Assembly (NCBI RefSeq): GCF_009674565.1
Contig: NZ_WKJL01000019.1
Coordinates: 48,722-112,721, forward strand
DNA length: 64,000 bases
Origin: Duganella aquatilis
GTDB lineage: Bacteria; Pseudomonadota; Gammaproteobacteria; Burkholderiales; Burkholderiaceae_D
Reading direction: 5' to 3'
Each line of letters starts with the position of its first letter. The stretch's first letter is position 1. A program made the translations under genes and the position numbers. Positions 8,630 through 15,983 of this stretch are shown piece after piece. The notes beneath the pieces are model-generated. The model was not told the origin of the DNA. It worked only from the letters and a program-made list of their open reading frames with translations, and did no database searches.

Positions 8630-9376
8630 ATGTGCGTGAACTATCGACCACCGGACACCGCAACGTTAAACGCCAACATGGGCGGCTTATTCGGCATAAG
8701 CGAGGTATGGGAGCGGGAAATATGGAAGGATTACAGTGCGCCCATCGTGCGGCGCGGGGCAAATGGCCAGCGAGAGGGAGTACTGGCCAACTACGCCATG
8801 TACCCCATGGAAGTGCAGCGGCGAGAATACGAAGCTAAAAAAGCGAAGGCATTAGAACGCGGCCTCCCAGTACCCAAGCCGAAATGGTTTGACACGATGA
8901 ACGCACGTTCCGAAGACCTGCTGATGCGCCCACTGTACACGCCAGCATGGAAGCGTCAGCAGTTCTGTTTGGTGCCTGCCACCTGCTTTTTCGAGCCGTG
9001 CTACGAGACCGGGACAGCAGTGCGCTGGGGCATCGGCATGGCCGATATGTCGATGTTTGCCATCGCCGGCCTATGGCGCGAGTGGGCTGGCAAGGACGGC
9101 CCTGTAGTCGCATTCACGCAACTGACCATCAACGCCGACGAACACCCGCTGATGCGCCGATTCCACAAGCCAGACGATGAAAAGCGCTCACTGGTGATCG
9201 TTCCCCAGGCAGAGTGGGATGACTGGCTGGAATGCAAAGACTTAGATTTCGCCCGTAGCTTCCTGCGGCACTATCCAGCGGACCTTATGAAGTCATGGGC
9301 CGAACCACAAGCCTTGCGTACCCGAACCCCGGCCACGACGAGCGCGCCAGCAAACACGCAATTGGATCTGCTATGA
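8630..9376 (+). CDS. SRAP/YedK-family abasic-site DNA-protein crosslink protein
   Basis: A 248-residue member of the SOS-response-associated peptidase family (bacterial YedK, eukaryotic HMCES). Family members use the N-terminal Cys2, exposed after Met removal, to form a stable link with abasic sites in single-stranded DNA. Visible active-site residues are Cys2, Asn91 and Arg93 in MNARSE, Glu122 in FFEP, and His172 in EHPLMRR. The LexA box directly upstream agrees with a damage-response role. It is coupled by ATGA overlap to the following small gene. Phages may use it to protect replicating DNA. Confidence 0.92.
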   Translation: MCVNYRPPDTATLNANMGGLFGISEVWEREIWKDYSAPIVRRGANGQREGVLANYAMYPMEVQRREYEAKKAKALERGLPVPKPKWFDTMNARSEDLLMRPLYTPAWKRQQFCLVPATCFFEPCYETGTAVRWGIGMADMSMFAIAGLWREWAGKDGPVVAFTQLTINADEHPLMRRFHKPDDEKRSLVIVPQAEWDDWLECKDLDFARSFLRHYPADLMKSWAEPQALRTRTPATTSAPANTQLDLL

Positions 9377-9606
9377 CTGATGGAATGAAAACCGCTCAGC
9401 CGCGCGACAATGATCTTGTACGAATGATCGGGGATAAATATGGAGCGATCATGCGTGTGACATGCTCAGACCTGGGCGATGAGCACAACTGGGAAGGCGT
9501 CAGAAACGGCATCTACTGCGAATGGGTAGTAAATGGGGAGTTACGGTTTGAGGTCTTTAGAAAGGGACAATTGGAAATAGTAAGCAGTTCTGATGCCGAA
9601 ATCTGA
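9373..9606 (+). CDS. YodC-like (DUF2158) small protein
   Basis: The ATG at 9373 overlaps the SRAP stop and gives 77 residues. Residues about 12-70 fit the DUF2158 pattern: a small beta barrel beginning with DLVRMIG and ending in a YCEWVVNGELRFEVFRKGQLEIV-type strand-turn-strand. The family has no known function. Co-transcription with SRAP puts it under the same LexA control. Confidence 0.65.
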   Translation: MTDGMKTAQPRDNDLVRMIGDKYGAIMRVTCSDLGDEHNWEGVRNGIYCEWVVNGELRFEVFRKGQLEIVSSSDAEI

Positions 9607-9658
9607 GTGCGAAAATTCACCATCAAATTTCTACACACTTCTACACACCTTTGATTTT

Positions 9659-9678
9659 TGTGTGTATAATTACACACA
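9659..9678. promoter_or_regulatory. hicAB promoter with palindromic operator over the -10
   Basis: TGTGTGTATAATTACACACA is a near-perfect palindrome with the -10 hexamer TATAAT at its centre. It lies 19 bases before hicA. Half-site-like CTACACA repeats occur just upstream (9631-9649). HicB antitoxins with a ribbon-helix-helix domain typically autorepress at such sites. Confidence 0.75.
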
Positions 9679-9696
9679 TCAACATTCGGGGGGTAG

Positions 9697-9879
9697 ATGA
9701 ACTCAAGTAAATTGATCCGAATGCTGGAAGAAGATGGCTGGAAGGAAGTGCGAGTTAAAGGAAGCCACCATCACTTCAAACACGCTGAAAAGCCCGGTCT
9801 TGTAACGGTCCCACACCCGAAAAAAGACCTGCCAATTGGAACGTGGAACAGCATTTTGAAAGACGCAGGACTGAAGTAA
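9697..9879 (+). CDS. hicA: HicA-family mRNA interferase toxin
   Basis: A 60-residue HicA toxin with a double-stranded-RNA-binding-like fold. The conserved GSHHHF motif (residues 22-27) holds the catalytic histidine, followed by the VPHPKKDLPIGT segment typical of the family. HicA cleaves mRNA and is neutralised by HicB, encoded downstream. A GGGGGG-type ribosome site precedes the ATG. The pair can stabilise the prophage or act against other phages. Confidence 0.92.
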   Translation: MNSSKLIRMLEEDGWKEVRVKGSHHHFKHAEKPGLVTVPHPKKDLPIGTWNSILKDAGLK

Positions 9880-9885
9880 GCAGCG

Positions 9886-9911
9886 CCCCGGCATCTGGGA
9901 GGATGCCGGGG
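9886..9911 (+). other. Hairpin between hicA and hicB
   Basis: CCCCGGCAT pairs with ATGCCGGGG around an 8-base loop. No U tract follows, so it is not a standard terminator. It may stabilise or process the hicA-hicB transcript and set the toxin to antitoxin ratio. Confidence 0.45.
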
Positions 9912-10001
9912 ACTACTTGAGGAAACACACGAATACCAACCAAGCCATAGTAGTTATTGCTGATCGGACGTGGAGCACGGAGCCGGTCGAAGGAGTTAAA
10001 C

Positions 10002-10424
10002 ATGGATATCCCAGTCGTAATTTTTAAAGATGAAGGTAGTGTGTACGGCGTGAACGTGCCGGACATCAAAGGTGTGCATTCATGGGGCGATACTGTAGAG
10101 GATGCGCTGAAGAACGCAAAAGAGGCGATCACCAGTCATATTGAAACGCTTTTGGAGTTGGGTGATGTTGTCGAAATCACCAAAAGCAAAATCGAAGATT
10201 TGCAGGCTGATCCTGCACATGCCGGAGGCATTTGGGCACTGGTCGATATTGATCTGGAAAAGCTGGACAGCACACCCGAGCGCATCAATATCAGCTTGCC
10301 TCGCTTCGTTCTGAGCAAGATCGATAGATACGTTGCACCTCGCCACGAGTCACGTAGTGGCCTGTTGGCACGTGCAGCGATGCAACTTATCGAAGAGGAG
10401 TCAAAGCACGTTCAAGCGGCTTGA
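10002..10424 (+). CDS. hicB: HicB-family antitoxin
   Basis: The ATG at 10002 is preferred because an AAGGAG ribosome site precedes it. It gives 140 residues. The N-terminal HicB domain (about 1-65, with the partly degraded RNase H-like fold) is followed by a C-terminal ribbon-helix-helix DNA-binding region (about 90-130; INISLPRFVLSKIDRY). It binds HicA and probably represses the palindromic promoter at 9659-9678. It is followed by a strong terminator. Confidence 0.9.
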   Translation: MDIPVVIFKDEGSVYGVNVPDIKGVHSWGDTVEDALKNAKEAITSHIETLLELGDVVEITKSKIEDLQADPAHAGGIWALVDIDLEKLDSTPERINISLPRFVLSKIDRYVAPRHESRSGLLARAAMQLIEEESKHVQAA

Positions 10425-10436
10425 CTATCGGATCCA

Positions 10437-10459
10437 GGCCCGCCAACAGCGGGCCTTTT
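10437..10459. terminator. Intrinsic terminator after hicB
   Basis: GGCCCGC - CAACA loop - GCGGGCC followed by TTTT. It closes the rightward cargo operon and separates it from the leftward late operon. Confidence 0.85.
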
Positions 10460-10469
10460 CCTATCGCAA

Positions 10470-10793
10470 TTACGAGAAATATTCGTGGGCGATGTAGGCT
10501 AAAGCGTGCCCTACCAAACCAGCCCAGAACTTAGCCTTGATTGCCAGCCACAAAGCATCTGGCGCCAAACTCTTATCCTCAAGGAACGCAACTACGTCCG
10601 GCGCAACCAGCAAATGGTAAAAGTCTGGAACCATAGGGATAATGATAGCGACAAAAGTCAGCGCAAACCTCAAAACAGTTGGCCAACTCCACTGCAAGCT
10701 TACCCAGAACAACACGAAGTACATCACGAAGCCGCAAATAAGTGCTTTCCAGCCCGACACTAATGCAACATTAAGCCAATCCAAAAATCCCAT
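10470..10793 (-). CDS. Small multi-helix membrane protein at end of late operon
   Basis: A 107-residue, very hydrophobic protein with about three or four membrane segments. A ribosome site (GAAAGGA) precedes the ATG. It is the last gene of the leftward late operon, after the endolysin. It may help lysis or exclude superinfecting phage, but it resembles neither a spanin nor a known holin class strongly enough to call. Confidence 0.55.
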   Translation of the reverse strand: MGFLDWLNVALVSGWKALICGFVMYFVLFWVSLQWSWPTVLRFALTFVAIIIPMVPDFYHLLVAPDVVAFLEDKSLAPDALWLAIKAKFWAGLVGHALAYIAHEYFS

Positions 10794-10865
10794 AGAATCC
10801 TTTCAATAAGGTTGACATTTCCACACGGCAATAATACCTTAAAACAATACTTTAGGTAACAGATT

Positions 10866-10881
10866 GTGCAGACGTCTGCAC
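10866..10881. repeat. Dispersed palindrome GTGCAGACGTCTGCAC, copy 1
   Basis: Exact 16-bp palindrome directly after the endolysin stop and 73 bases before the start of the membrane-protein gene. It is one of five identical copies, all in the prophage (see findings). Confidence 0.9.
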
Positions 10882-11415
10882 TTATGCGGTGAGATACATC
10901 GCACGTTCAGCCTTCCGTCGTGCCACCAGCCCCGGAAGCACAACACCGTTCCCCTTGTTCCAGAGCAGCATCCGGTCGCCTGCAGCGGGATACTCGCGCC
11001 GCATAGTGCAACGGCTGACAGAACTCAGCCGGAAGGCCTTCACCCCGATGTTGTACGCCAGCGAGGTGCACGCGGCCTGTCTGGTGGCGGACTCCCGCAG
11101 CAGTTGCGGACAAGCGCCCAGCACTCCCAAAAGGAAGCTGGCAGCACGGCGCTGCAGTTGCGCCTCCGCTTGCTCCTGCGTCCACCACATATCCTCGTGG
11201 ACGCCCAAGGTTTCGCCGTAGCCAATCGTCCAGGGCGCGCCATCCAGCCCGCGCAGCGCGGGCGGTATCTCCGCCCTGCCCTGCATGTAGGCAGTCATGA
11301 TGCCGGCCTTGCGCATGGCCCTGGCCAGATCCGACTTCGGATCAGGATAGGCGCGCAACGACAGGCCTTCAAAGGGCCGTATCAGGCCGCACGCCAGGTC
11401 AGCCGCAGCGCTCAC
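10882..11415 (-). CDS. Phage endolysin, GH24 (T4-type) lysozyme
   Basis: A 177-residue muramidase of the RrrD/T4 lysozyme family. The catalytic Glu16 lies in the IRPFEGLSLRAY motif. The substrate-cleft motif WTIGYGET lies at about residues 62-69. No signal-arrest-release segment is seen at the N-terminus, so release probably needs a canonical holin. It overlaps the holin gene upstream by 4 bases. It cleaves cell-wall glycan at the end of the lytic cycle. Confidence 0.9.
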   Translation of the reverse strand: MSAAADLACGLIRPFEGLSLRAYPDPKSDLARAMRKAGIMTAYMQGRAEIPPALRGLDGAPWTIGYGETLGVHEDMWWTQEQAEAQLQRRAASFLLGVLGACPQLLRESATRQAACTSLAYNIGVKAFRLSSVSRCTMRREYPAAGDRMLLWNKGNGVVLPGLVARRKAERAMYLTA

Positions 11416-11885
11416 GACTTCTTATCCAGAACGCGACCGACGAACCAGAACGACAGGATGCCAGTCAGTAGTGCGCGGTCTTCCGAATCGTAGGCTTGCA
11501 ACACGGCCTGCCAGACGTTACCGCCGGAATGCACCGCCACCGCGAACAGCGCCACCTTGGCCAGCCCGTACAACAGCAGCATGTAATAGGTCGTCAGCGG
11601 GCGAACGAGGATGTTCAGCGCATCAACCCACCATGTGCCGGTCAACTGCGCCTGACCAACCAGCGCGGACTTTTGCGCATCGAGTAGCGCCAAGGTCTGC
11701 GCCGCGTCGGTCGTCAGCTGCAGCTCATCCTTGTGCGCTGCCGCGCGCGACTTCTCCAGCTCGAACTGGCGGTCCAGCATCGCCAGCTCGTGCGCGTTGT
11801 CGGTGCGCTTGTTCAGCAGCGCGAAGATTTCAGGCAGCAGGCGCATCAGCCCGCCGCCCAGCGCGGTAATCAGAGAGATAATCAT
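11412..11885 (-). CDS. Probable 3-TM-type phage holin
   Basis: The start is taken at the ATG at 11885, which overlaps the upstream stop (ATGA) and gives 157 residues. A hydrophobic N-terminus (1-20) is followed by a charged helix (30-80) and two hydrophobic segments near residues 88-115 and 135-150. This resembles the GTA/phage 3TM holin family. Position directly before the endolysin supports a role in membrane permeabilisation. Confidence 0.7.
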   Translation of the reverse strand: MIISLITALGGGLMRLLPEIFALLNKRTDNAHELAMLDRQFELEKSRAAAHKDELQLTTDAAQTLALLDAQKSALVGQAQLTGTWWVDALNILVRPLTTYYMLLLYGLAKVALFAVAVHSGGNVWQAVLQAYDSEDRALLTGILSFWFVGRVLDKKS

Positions 11886-12064
11886 TTGAACCCTTTCGTG
11901 GAACCATATGCGGCGAATACGAGCATGGCGGCGATGGCGGCCTTCCAGACCAGCCCCCACACACCACGCCCGATGTCGCCGTAAAAGCGTGCAGTCATGC
12001 GCTGTTCCATTTCGTCTACGATTGCCTTTACATCGGCGTCAGTTAAATTGCGTCGGTCTTGCAT
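11882..12064 (-). CDS. Small one-helix membrane protein of lysis cassette
   Basis: A 60-residue protein with a charged N-terminal helix (about 5-33) and one membrane segment (about 36-55). It overlaps the holin gene by 4 bases. It may be a second holin or a holin regulator (antiholin). No sequence family is claimed. Confidence 0.6.
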   Translation of the reverse strand: MQDRRNLTDADVKAIVDEMEQRMTARFYGDIGRGVWGLVWKAAIAAMLVFAAYGSTKGFK

Positions 12065-12074
12065 TGCACACTTT

Positions 12075-12103
12075 CAAAAAAAGAAAAGCCACCCGAAGGT
12101 GGC
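12075..12103 (-). terminator. Intrinsic terminator inside late operon
   Basis: Read leftward, GCCACC - TTCG - GGTGGC is followed by a T-rich tract (12075-12087). It lies after the cysteine peptidase gene and before the lysis cassette. Full late expression would require antitermination or read-through here. Confidence 0.8.
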
Positions 12104-12121
12104 TGTTAGATCACTGGTCGC

Positions 12122-12622
12122 TCAGTTCGCGGCGGCCGGCACTAGTCGCCATGGCGATGGCGGCGGTGGATCAACCAGATACAGCAGCAGCGCGGAGAGA
12201 GCATTCGGGCCAAAGCGCCAGGCATCCGGAACACCCAGCGCTGCGCCTACCGCTTCGGAACAGAACTTCTTGCGGCGGGCCTGTGGAACGAAGCCAATCA
12301 CGAAGTGGACGTTGCCCAGGATGTCGTAAGCCTCGCCTTCGTGTTCAGCAAACCACTGGCGCGCCTCGCCCTCCAGCGCGGCAGGTAACGGGAGGTATTC
12401 CCAGTTGGCAGGGTCATACTCGATGCGTTTGAAGCGCACGCCACCGTCCACGAACGACGCCGAAGCCGATACGCCGTCGCTGAACACCAGTTCGCAGTGG
12501 CTGTAGCGACCACCTTCCCAACCGCGTACAGCGCGGCTGTAGATGCCGGACAGGCCTGGCCGCGTCCCCTTATAGAAAGCCACATGAAAGCCGGCAGGTT
12601 GAATGTCTTGGATCATGCCCAC
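12122..12622 (-). CDS. YiiX/NlpC-P60-like cysteine peptidase
   Basis: A 166-residue protein with the permuted papain-like layout of the YiiX/YebB class. His42 lies in GGRYSHCEL and the putative nucleophile Cys121 in KFCSEAVG. The segment between holds DILGNVHFVIG, similar to the family core. It lies between the tail-fibre module and lysis genes. It could cut peptidoglycan stem peptides or amides during entry or release. The substrate is not known. Confidence 0.65.
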   Translation of the reverse strand: MGMIQDIQPAGFHVAFYKGTRPGLSGIYSRAVRGWEGGRYSHCELVFSDGVSASASFVDGGVRFKRIEYDPANWEYLPLPAALEGEARQWFAEHEGEAYDILGNVHFVIGFVPQARRKKFCSEAVGAALGVPDAWRFGPNALSALLLYLVDPPPPSPWRLVPAAAN

Positions 12623-12625
12623 CTC

Positions 12626-13249
12626 CTACCACGCAATGGCGTCAAGCTCATCGAGCGTCGACGCGGCAGCAACTGCCGCCTTCAATTCCTGCGCGTGCTG
12701 GAAGTTCAACGAGCCGCGCTGCGTGAACGCTTCGTATAGCGCCTTGAAATCCTCGACTGTCGGCAACGGAATATAGGTGTTGTCGTACGCCTTCCACGCG
12801 CCGGGAAAGTCCGGCGGGAACGTCCCCAGCAGCGCTACCTGATTGGCGGTTCCCATCAAATCAATGGTGCTAGTCAGATCACACTGGATATGCTTCCCCA
12901 GATAGGGAAACGTCGTCCCGTTGGCCTCCGCACGCCAGTCGTTAATGCGTACATTAAGCTGCTGCTTAGCGCTGGCCAGCTGCGCCAGGTAGGCCTGCCA
13001 CGCTGGTAGCTCCGCATCCAGCAGCAGCGCCCCCTCCACAACGCGGTAGGCACCAGCCACCCATGGAACCGGCAACACTTCAACCTCCACTATCTGCGAC
13101 GCGTCGCTAAAGCAGAGGTAGCGCGTGCCATCGAGCGGTGCGCCCTGCTCATCGAAGTGCGTTGCGTCGACCACGGCGTGGTCTGGAAACAAAAGCACTG
13201 AATTTGCGGCAAGCGCCGCGATGCCATCTACAACGATAACGGTTTTCAT
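12626..13249 (-). CDS. DUF4376-domain phage protein (fibre-associated)
   Basis: The ATG at 13249 overlaps the stop of the tail-fibre gene and gives 207 residues. The C-terminal half (about 105-205) fits DUF4376, a helical domain found in phage proteins encoded next to tail fibres. The ending ...LDELDAIAW is typical. Probable role is fibre assembly or tip decoration. Confidence 0.7.
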   Translation of the reverse strand: MKTVIVVDGIAALAANSVLLFPDHAVVDATHFDEQGAPLDGTRYLCFSDASQIVEVEVLPVPWVAGAYRVVEGALLLDAELPAWQAYLAQLASAKQQLNVRINDWRAEANGTTFPYLGKHIQCDLTSTIDLMGTANQVALLGTFPPDFPGAWKAYDNTYIPLPTVEDFKALYEAFTQRGSLNFQHAQELKAAVAAASTLDELDAIAW

Positions 13250-15063
13250 ACTTTGCATACCTCCAATAACACAACCTGCGGATAGCCACTTGCATCCAAA
13301 GACGCGGCAATAGCGAACTGGCCGCCAACGCCAGCGACGCGCCACGACATAAAATTGCTGGCAACATGCGGCATATCGTCAGGCCAGCTATATGCAAATT
13401 CAAAAAGCGCATCATTTGCATATCGCATCAAACGCATACCATGGCCACGTGCCGAATAAGTCGATCCGAAGAGGCAGTAAGTCGTCCCGACGACGGCGCT
13501 AGCCAAGTACGAGTTGCTACCCGAGACGGAGCCTGAAGGAAAGTGGCGATGACCACTCGGCATATTTGGAGCGCCGCCGGAACTCACCACCGTAAAGGTC
13601 TTGTCCCTCGAACCGGCGGACGTGCCGCTTATCCCCGAAATTACAGCCGCGCGGTTATTCCCTTGGGAGAACATCAAATTGCTGGCGCCCGACGACAGAT
13701 CAATCACGTTTTGACTGCCCCAACTGCGTACACCCAAACTCGTGATAGCAGTCCCTGCAGTCGAATTCAGTGATCCTCCTGCCGCTCCCACAAGCATCAA
13801 ATTGCCGTTACCAACATGGGCTATGGCAGCTGAGGCGGCGCCATTAAGCTCGTTCAGGGCCTGAACTGAAAATGCAGGAACAGCAGAGCCATTGTGCTGC
13901 GCCAGCATCAAATAGACCGTATTGCTGAACGCCACAAGCCAGGCCGCACGTGTCGCATCCAACACCTGCGGCTGCGGATCAATAAATGCGGTCGGCACGG
14001 CGCCGTAAGCATTCGCCAACGAGTAGCCAACCGTGACCGTGTTCGTGACAACGTTGAGCGACAATGCATAGAGACCATAAGCGGCGGTCGCCGGGTTCGG
14101 CGAGGCCACGAACGCTGCCGTGGCGGACATTGCCACGCACATTGATCCATTGTTCGTCGACGCGTTGCCTGCGCCGAGCGTCACCGGCGCGCCGACCGAA
14201 ACCATTGTCGCCCCAGACCGGCTAGCAATCGCGGCATACATATTTCCGCCAGCGCACCAGGCGATCAAGGCCTTATCAGCGACGCCCGGAATAGCGCTGA
14301 CGCTAATCCAATTGCAGACTGCTGTCGCCCAAAAAGTCGCGGCGCCGGTCGCTATGGCGCCGATGTTCTCCGGCACCATCACCAACCACGTTCCGGCAAC
14401 CGTGCTGAAATCTTCGCACGCGAAGATGCCGCTTGCACCGCCACCAGGGAGGACGGCCAACAGCGTTCCCGCACTATCTCGCAAGGCCAGCGGATATGCT
14501 CCAATGTTTTTGATAAGGTACGTGCCGTTTGCGTTATTGATCGACGTTGCAACCGGCAGTCGTAACGACGTATTCTTGATCGTCGCCGCCACACGCAACA
14601 CGTTGCGCGAATTCAGGGTGAGCGCCGTGTCACCAGTAATGTTCAGCGCATCCACGGCGCCGAACGGATCGTTTATTGCACGCTGCCAATTGTTCGGATC
14701 GGTCGACGGATCTGCGACAGAAACTCCCGCAGACTTGCGGCGATAAACCTGCAGATTCGCTGGTGCAATTGCAGCCTGCCCTTGGCCATATGCAAATGCT
14801 GGATCGAACATCGCTGCGTTGGCGGTCAGCGTGGCTGTTTTCGCCGCAGCTGCCGCCGCATCGGCCGAAGCAAGGGCTTGCGCGGCCGAGTTGTACGCTT
14901 CCTGGGCATTGTTGAAAACGTTAGCGGCCAGTGCGAGAAACTGAGCCACCGCCGTAATCAGCCAGGTCAGGAACGCGTCTACACGGCCGGCGAAGGTATT
15001 GCGGTCCTTGCGCTGAGGCGCGACTGGGGGCGCGTCGATATTAGGGGGTTGTGTTACTGCCAT
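13246..15063 (-). CDS. Putative tail fibre / receptor-binding protein
   Basis: A 605-residue protein encoded after the tape measure. The N-terminus (1-60) is proline-rich, then a helical Ala-rich stretch (60-85) is followed by a long Gly/Ala/Ser/Thr-rich beta region. This composition is normal for trimeric fibres. A chitin-binding-like YRR..GVSVADPSTDPNNWQRA segment lies near residue 107. It overlaps the upstream gene by 10 bases. It is the best candidate for the host-recognition protein. Confidence 0.7.
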   Translation of the reverse strand: MAVTQPPNIDAPPVAPQRKDRNTFAGRVDAFLTWLITAVAQFLALAANVFNNAQEAYNSAAQALASADAAAAAAKTATLTANAAMFDPAFAYGQGQAAIAPANLQVYRRKSAGVSVADPSTDPNNWQRAINDPFGAVDALNITGDTALTLNSRNVLRVAATIKNTSLRLPVATSINNANGTYLIKNIGAYPLALRDSAGTLLAVLPGGGASGIFACEDFSTVAGTWLVMVPENIGAIATGAATFWATAVCNWISVSAIPGVADKALIAWCAGGNMYAAIASRSGATMVSVGAPVTLGAGNASTNNGSMCVAMSATAAFVASPNPATAAYGLYALSLNVVTNTVTVGYSLANAYGAVPTAFIDPQPQVLDATRAAWLVAFSNTVYLMLAQHNGSAVPAFSVQALNELNGAASAAIAHVGNGNLMLVGAAGGSLNSTAGTAITSLGVRSWGSQNVIDLSSGASNLMFSQGNNRAAVISGISGTSAGSRDKTFTVVSSGGAPNMPSGHRHFPSGSVSGSNSYLASAVVGTTYCLFGSTYSARGHGMRLMRYANDALFEFAYSWPDDMPHVASNFMSWRVAGVGGQFAIAASLDASGYPQVVLLEVCKV

Positions 15064-15983
15064 CTGATTAAGCCTTGTACGTTAATATTCAAATTGCATT
15101 TATCTGGGATGTTGGGATACTCGATGCCGCCACTCACCAAGCCAAAGTTTCGGAGTGGGCTGTAATCCACACCCGTACTCGCCGTCACCAGGACAGGCGT
15201 ATCCAGCACTTTCATCAACGTGCGATGCACCATGGGAGACTCGCTACGATCCAGAATGCCGGTGATCGCCAAATCGTTGGCCGCGCCGCGCCGGACGATC
15301 TTGGCGCCGCCAAACTTGTCCTGATCCACATAGCTGTAAGTCTTGGGGGTGACCTTGGCGCCGACGAGCGTGTCCCCCAGTGCGATCAGGTCGCCAACAT
15401 CCATCACCGCGCAGCTGACCGTACCGCTGGCACTGGTCAGTGTCAGGGTGATCTCTGCCGCGTTGTACGGCTCGATGTCCTGCGCGATGAAGTCATAGCG
15501 CGGCTCGAAGCGCCCGAAGAAATACTCGTCGTAGTCACCCGGCTGAGAGCCTTCCAGCACCTCGTGCGTCGCCCGTATCACCGAGCCACCGGGCGAATCG
15601 CGCACAACCAGATCCACCTCGTCCGCATCCAGGTTCAGGTACAAATCCCTGAAGAACCCCGGCTGCAGCACGACGGTCAGCGGGGACGGCGCCACGGTCG
15701 CCGTGCTGACGTCGGTGTCGAACATGGCCATGCGATTGGTGGGCGCATAGTCCATCCACCACGGCGTGTTGCCCGTCAGGTTGTCCGTGATGGCTGGATC
15801 GTGCCCCGAGTTGTTGTCCTGCAGGCTTTCAAAAATCCGGTTCTTTGTCGGACTTACGCAGCGGTCGCCTTTTTTGTAGACCTTGCCCGCCACGTAGTCC
15901 GCATAAGTCTCAACAGCGGTGCTGGACTTCAGCACCTTGCTGTCGACATCAACCGGCACAAGAACAGATACCTTGGCCGCCAT
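15054..15983 (-). CDS. Putative tail-tip/baseplate protein with carbohydrate-binding-like segment
   Basis: A 309-residue protein directly after the tape measure, the position of distal tail proteins. Residues about 28-80 (YVAGKVYKKGDRCVSPTKNR..., ending in NTPWWMDY) resemble a small CBM5/12-like carbohydrate-binding module. The rest is beta-rich. Its start overlaps the tape-measure stop by one base. It may form the tail tip or adsorption platform. No established family is claimed. Confidence 0.55.
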   Translation of the reverse strand: MAAKVSVLVPVDVDSKVLKSSTAVETYADYVAGKVYKKGDRCVSPTKNRIFESLQDNNSGHDPAITDNLTGNTPWWMDYAPTNRMAMFDTDVSTATVAPSPLTVVLQPGFFRDLYLNLDADEVDLVVRDSPGGSVIRATHEVLEGSQPGDYDEYFFGRFEPRYDFIAQDIEPYNAAEITLTLTSASGTVSCAVMDVGDLIALGDTLVGAKVTPKTYSYVDQDKFGGAKIVRRGAANDLAITGILDRSESPMVHRTLMKVLDTPVLVTASTGVDYSPLRNFGLVSGGIEYPNIPDKCNLNINVQGLIRWQ

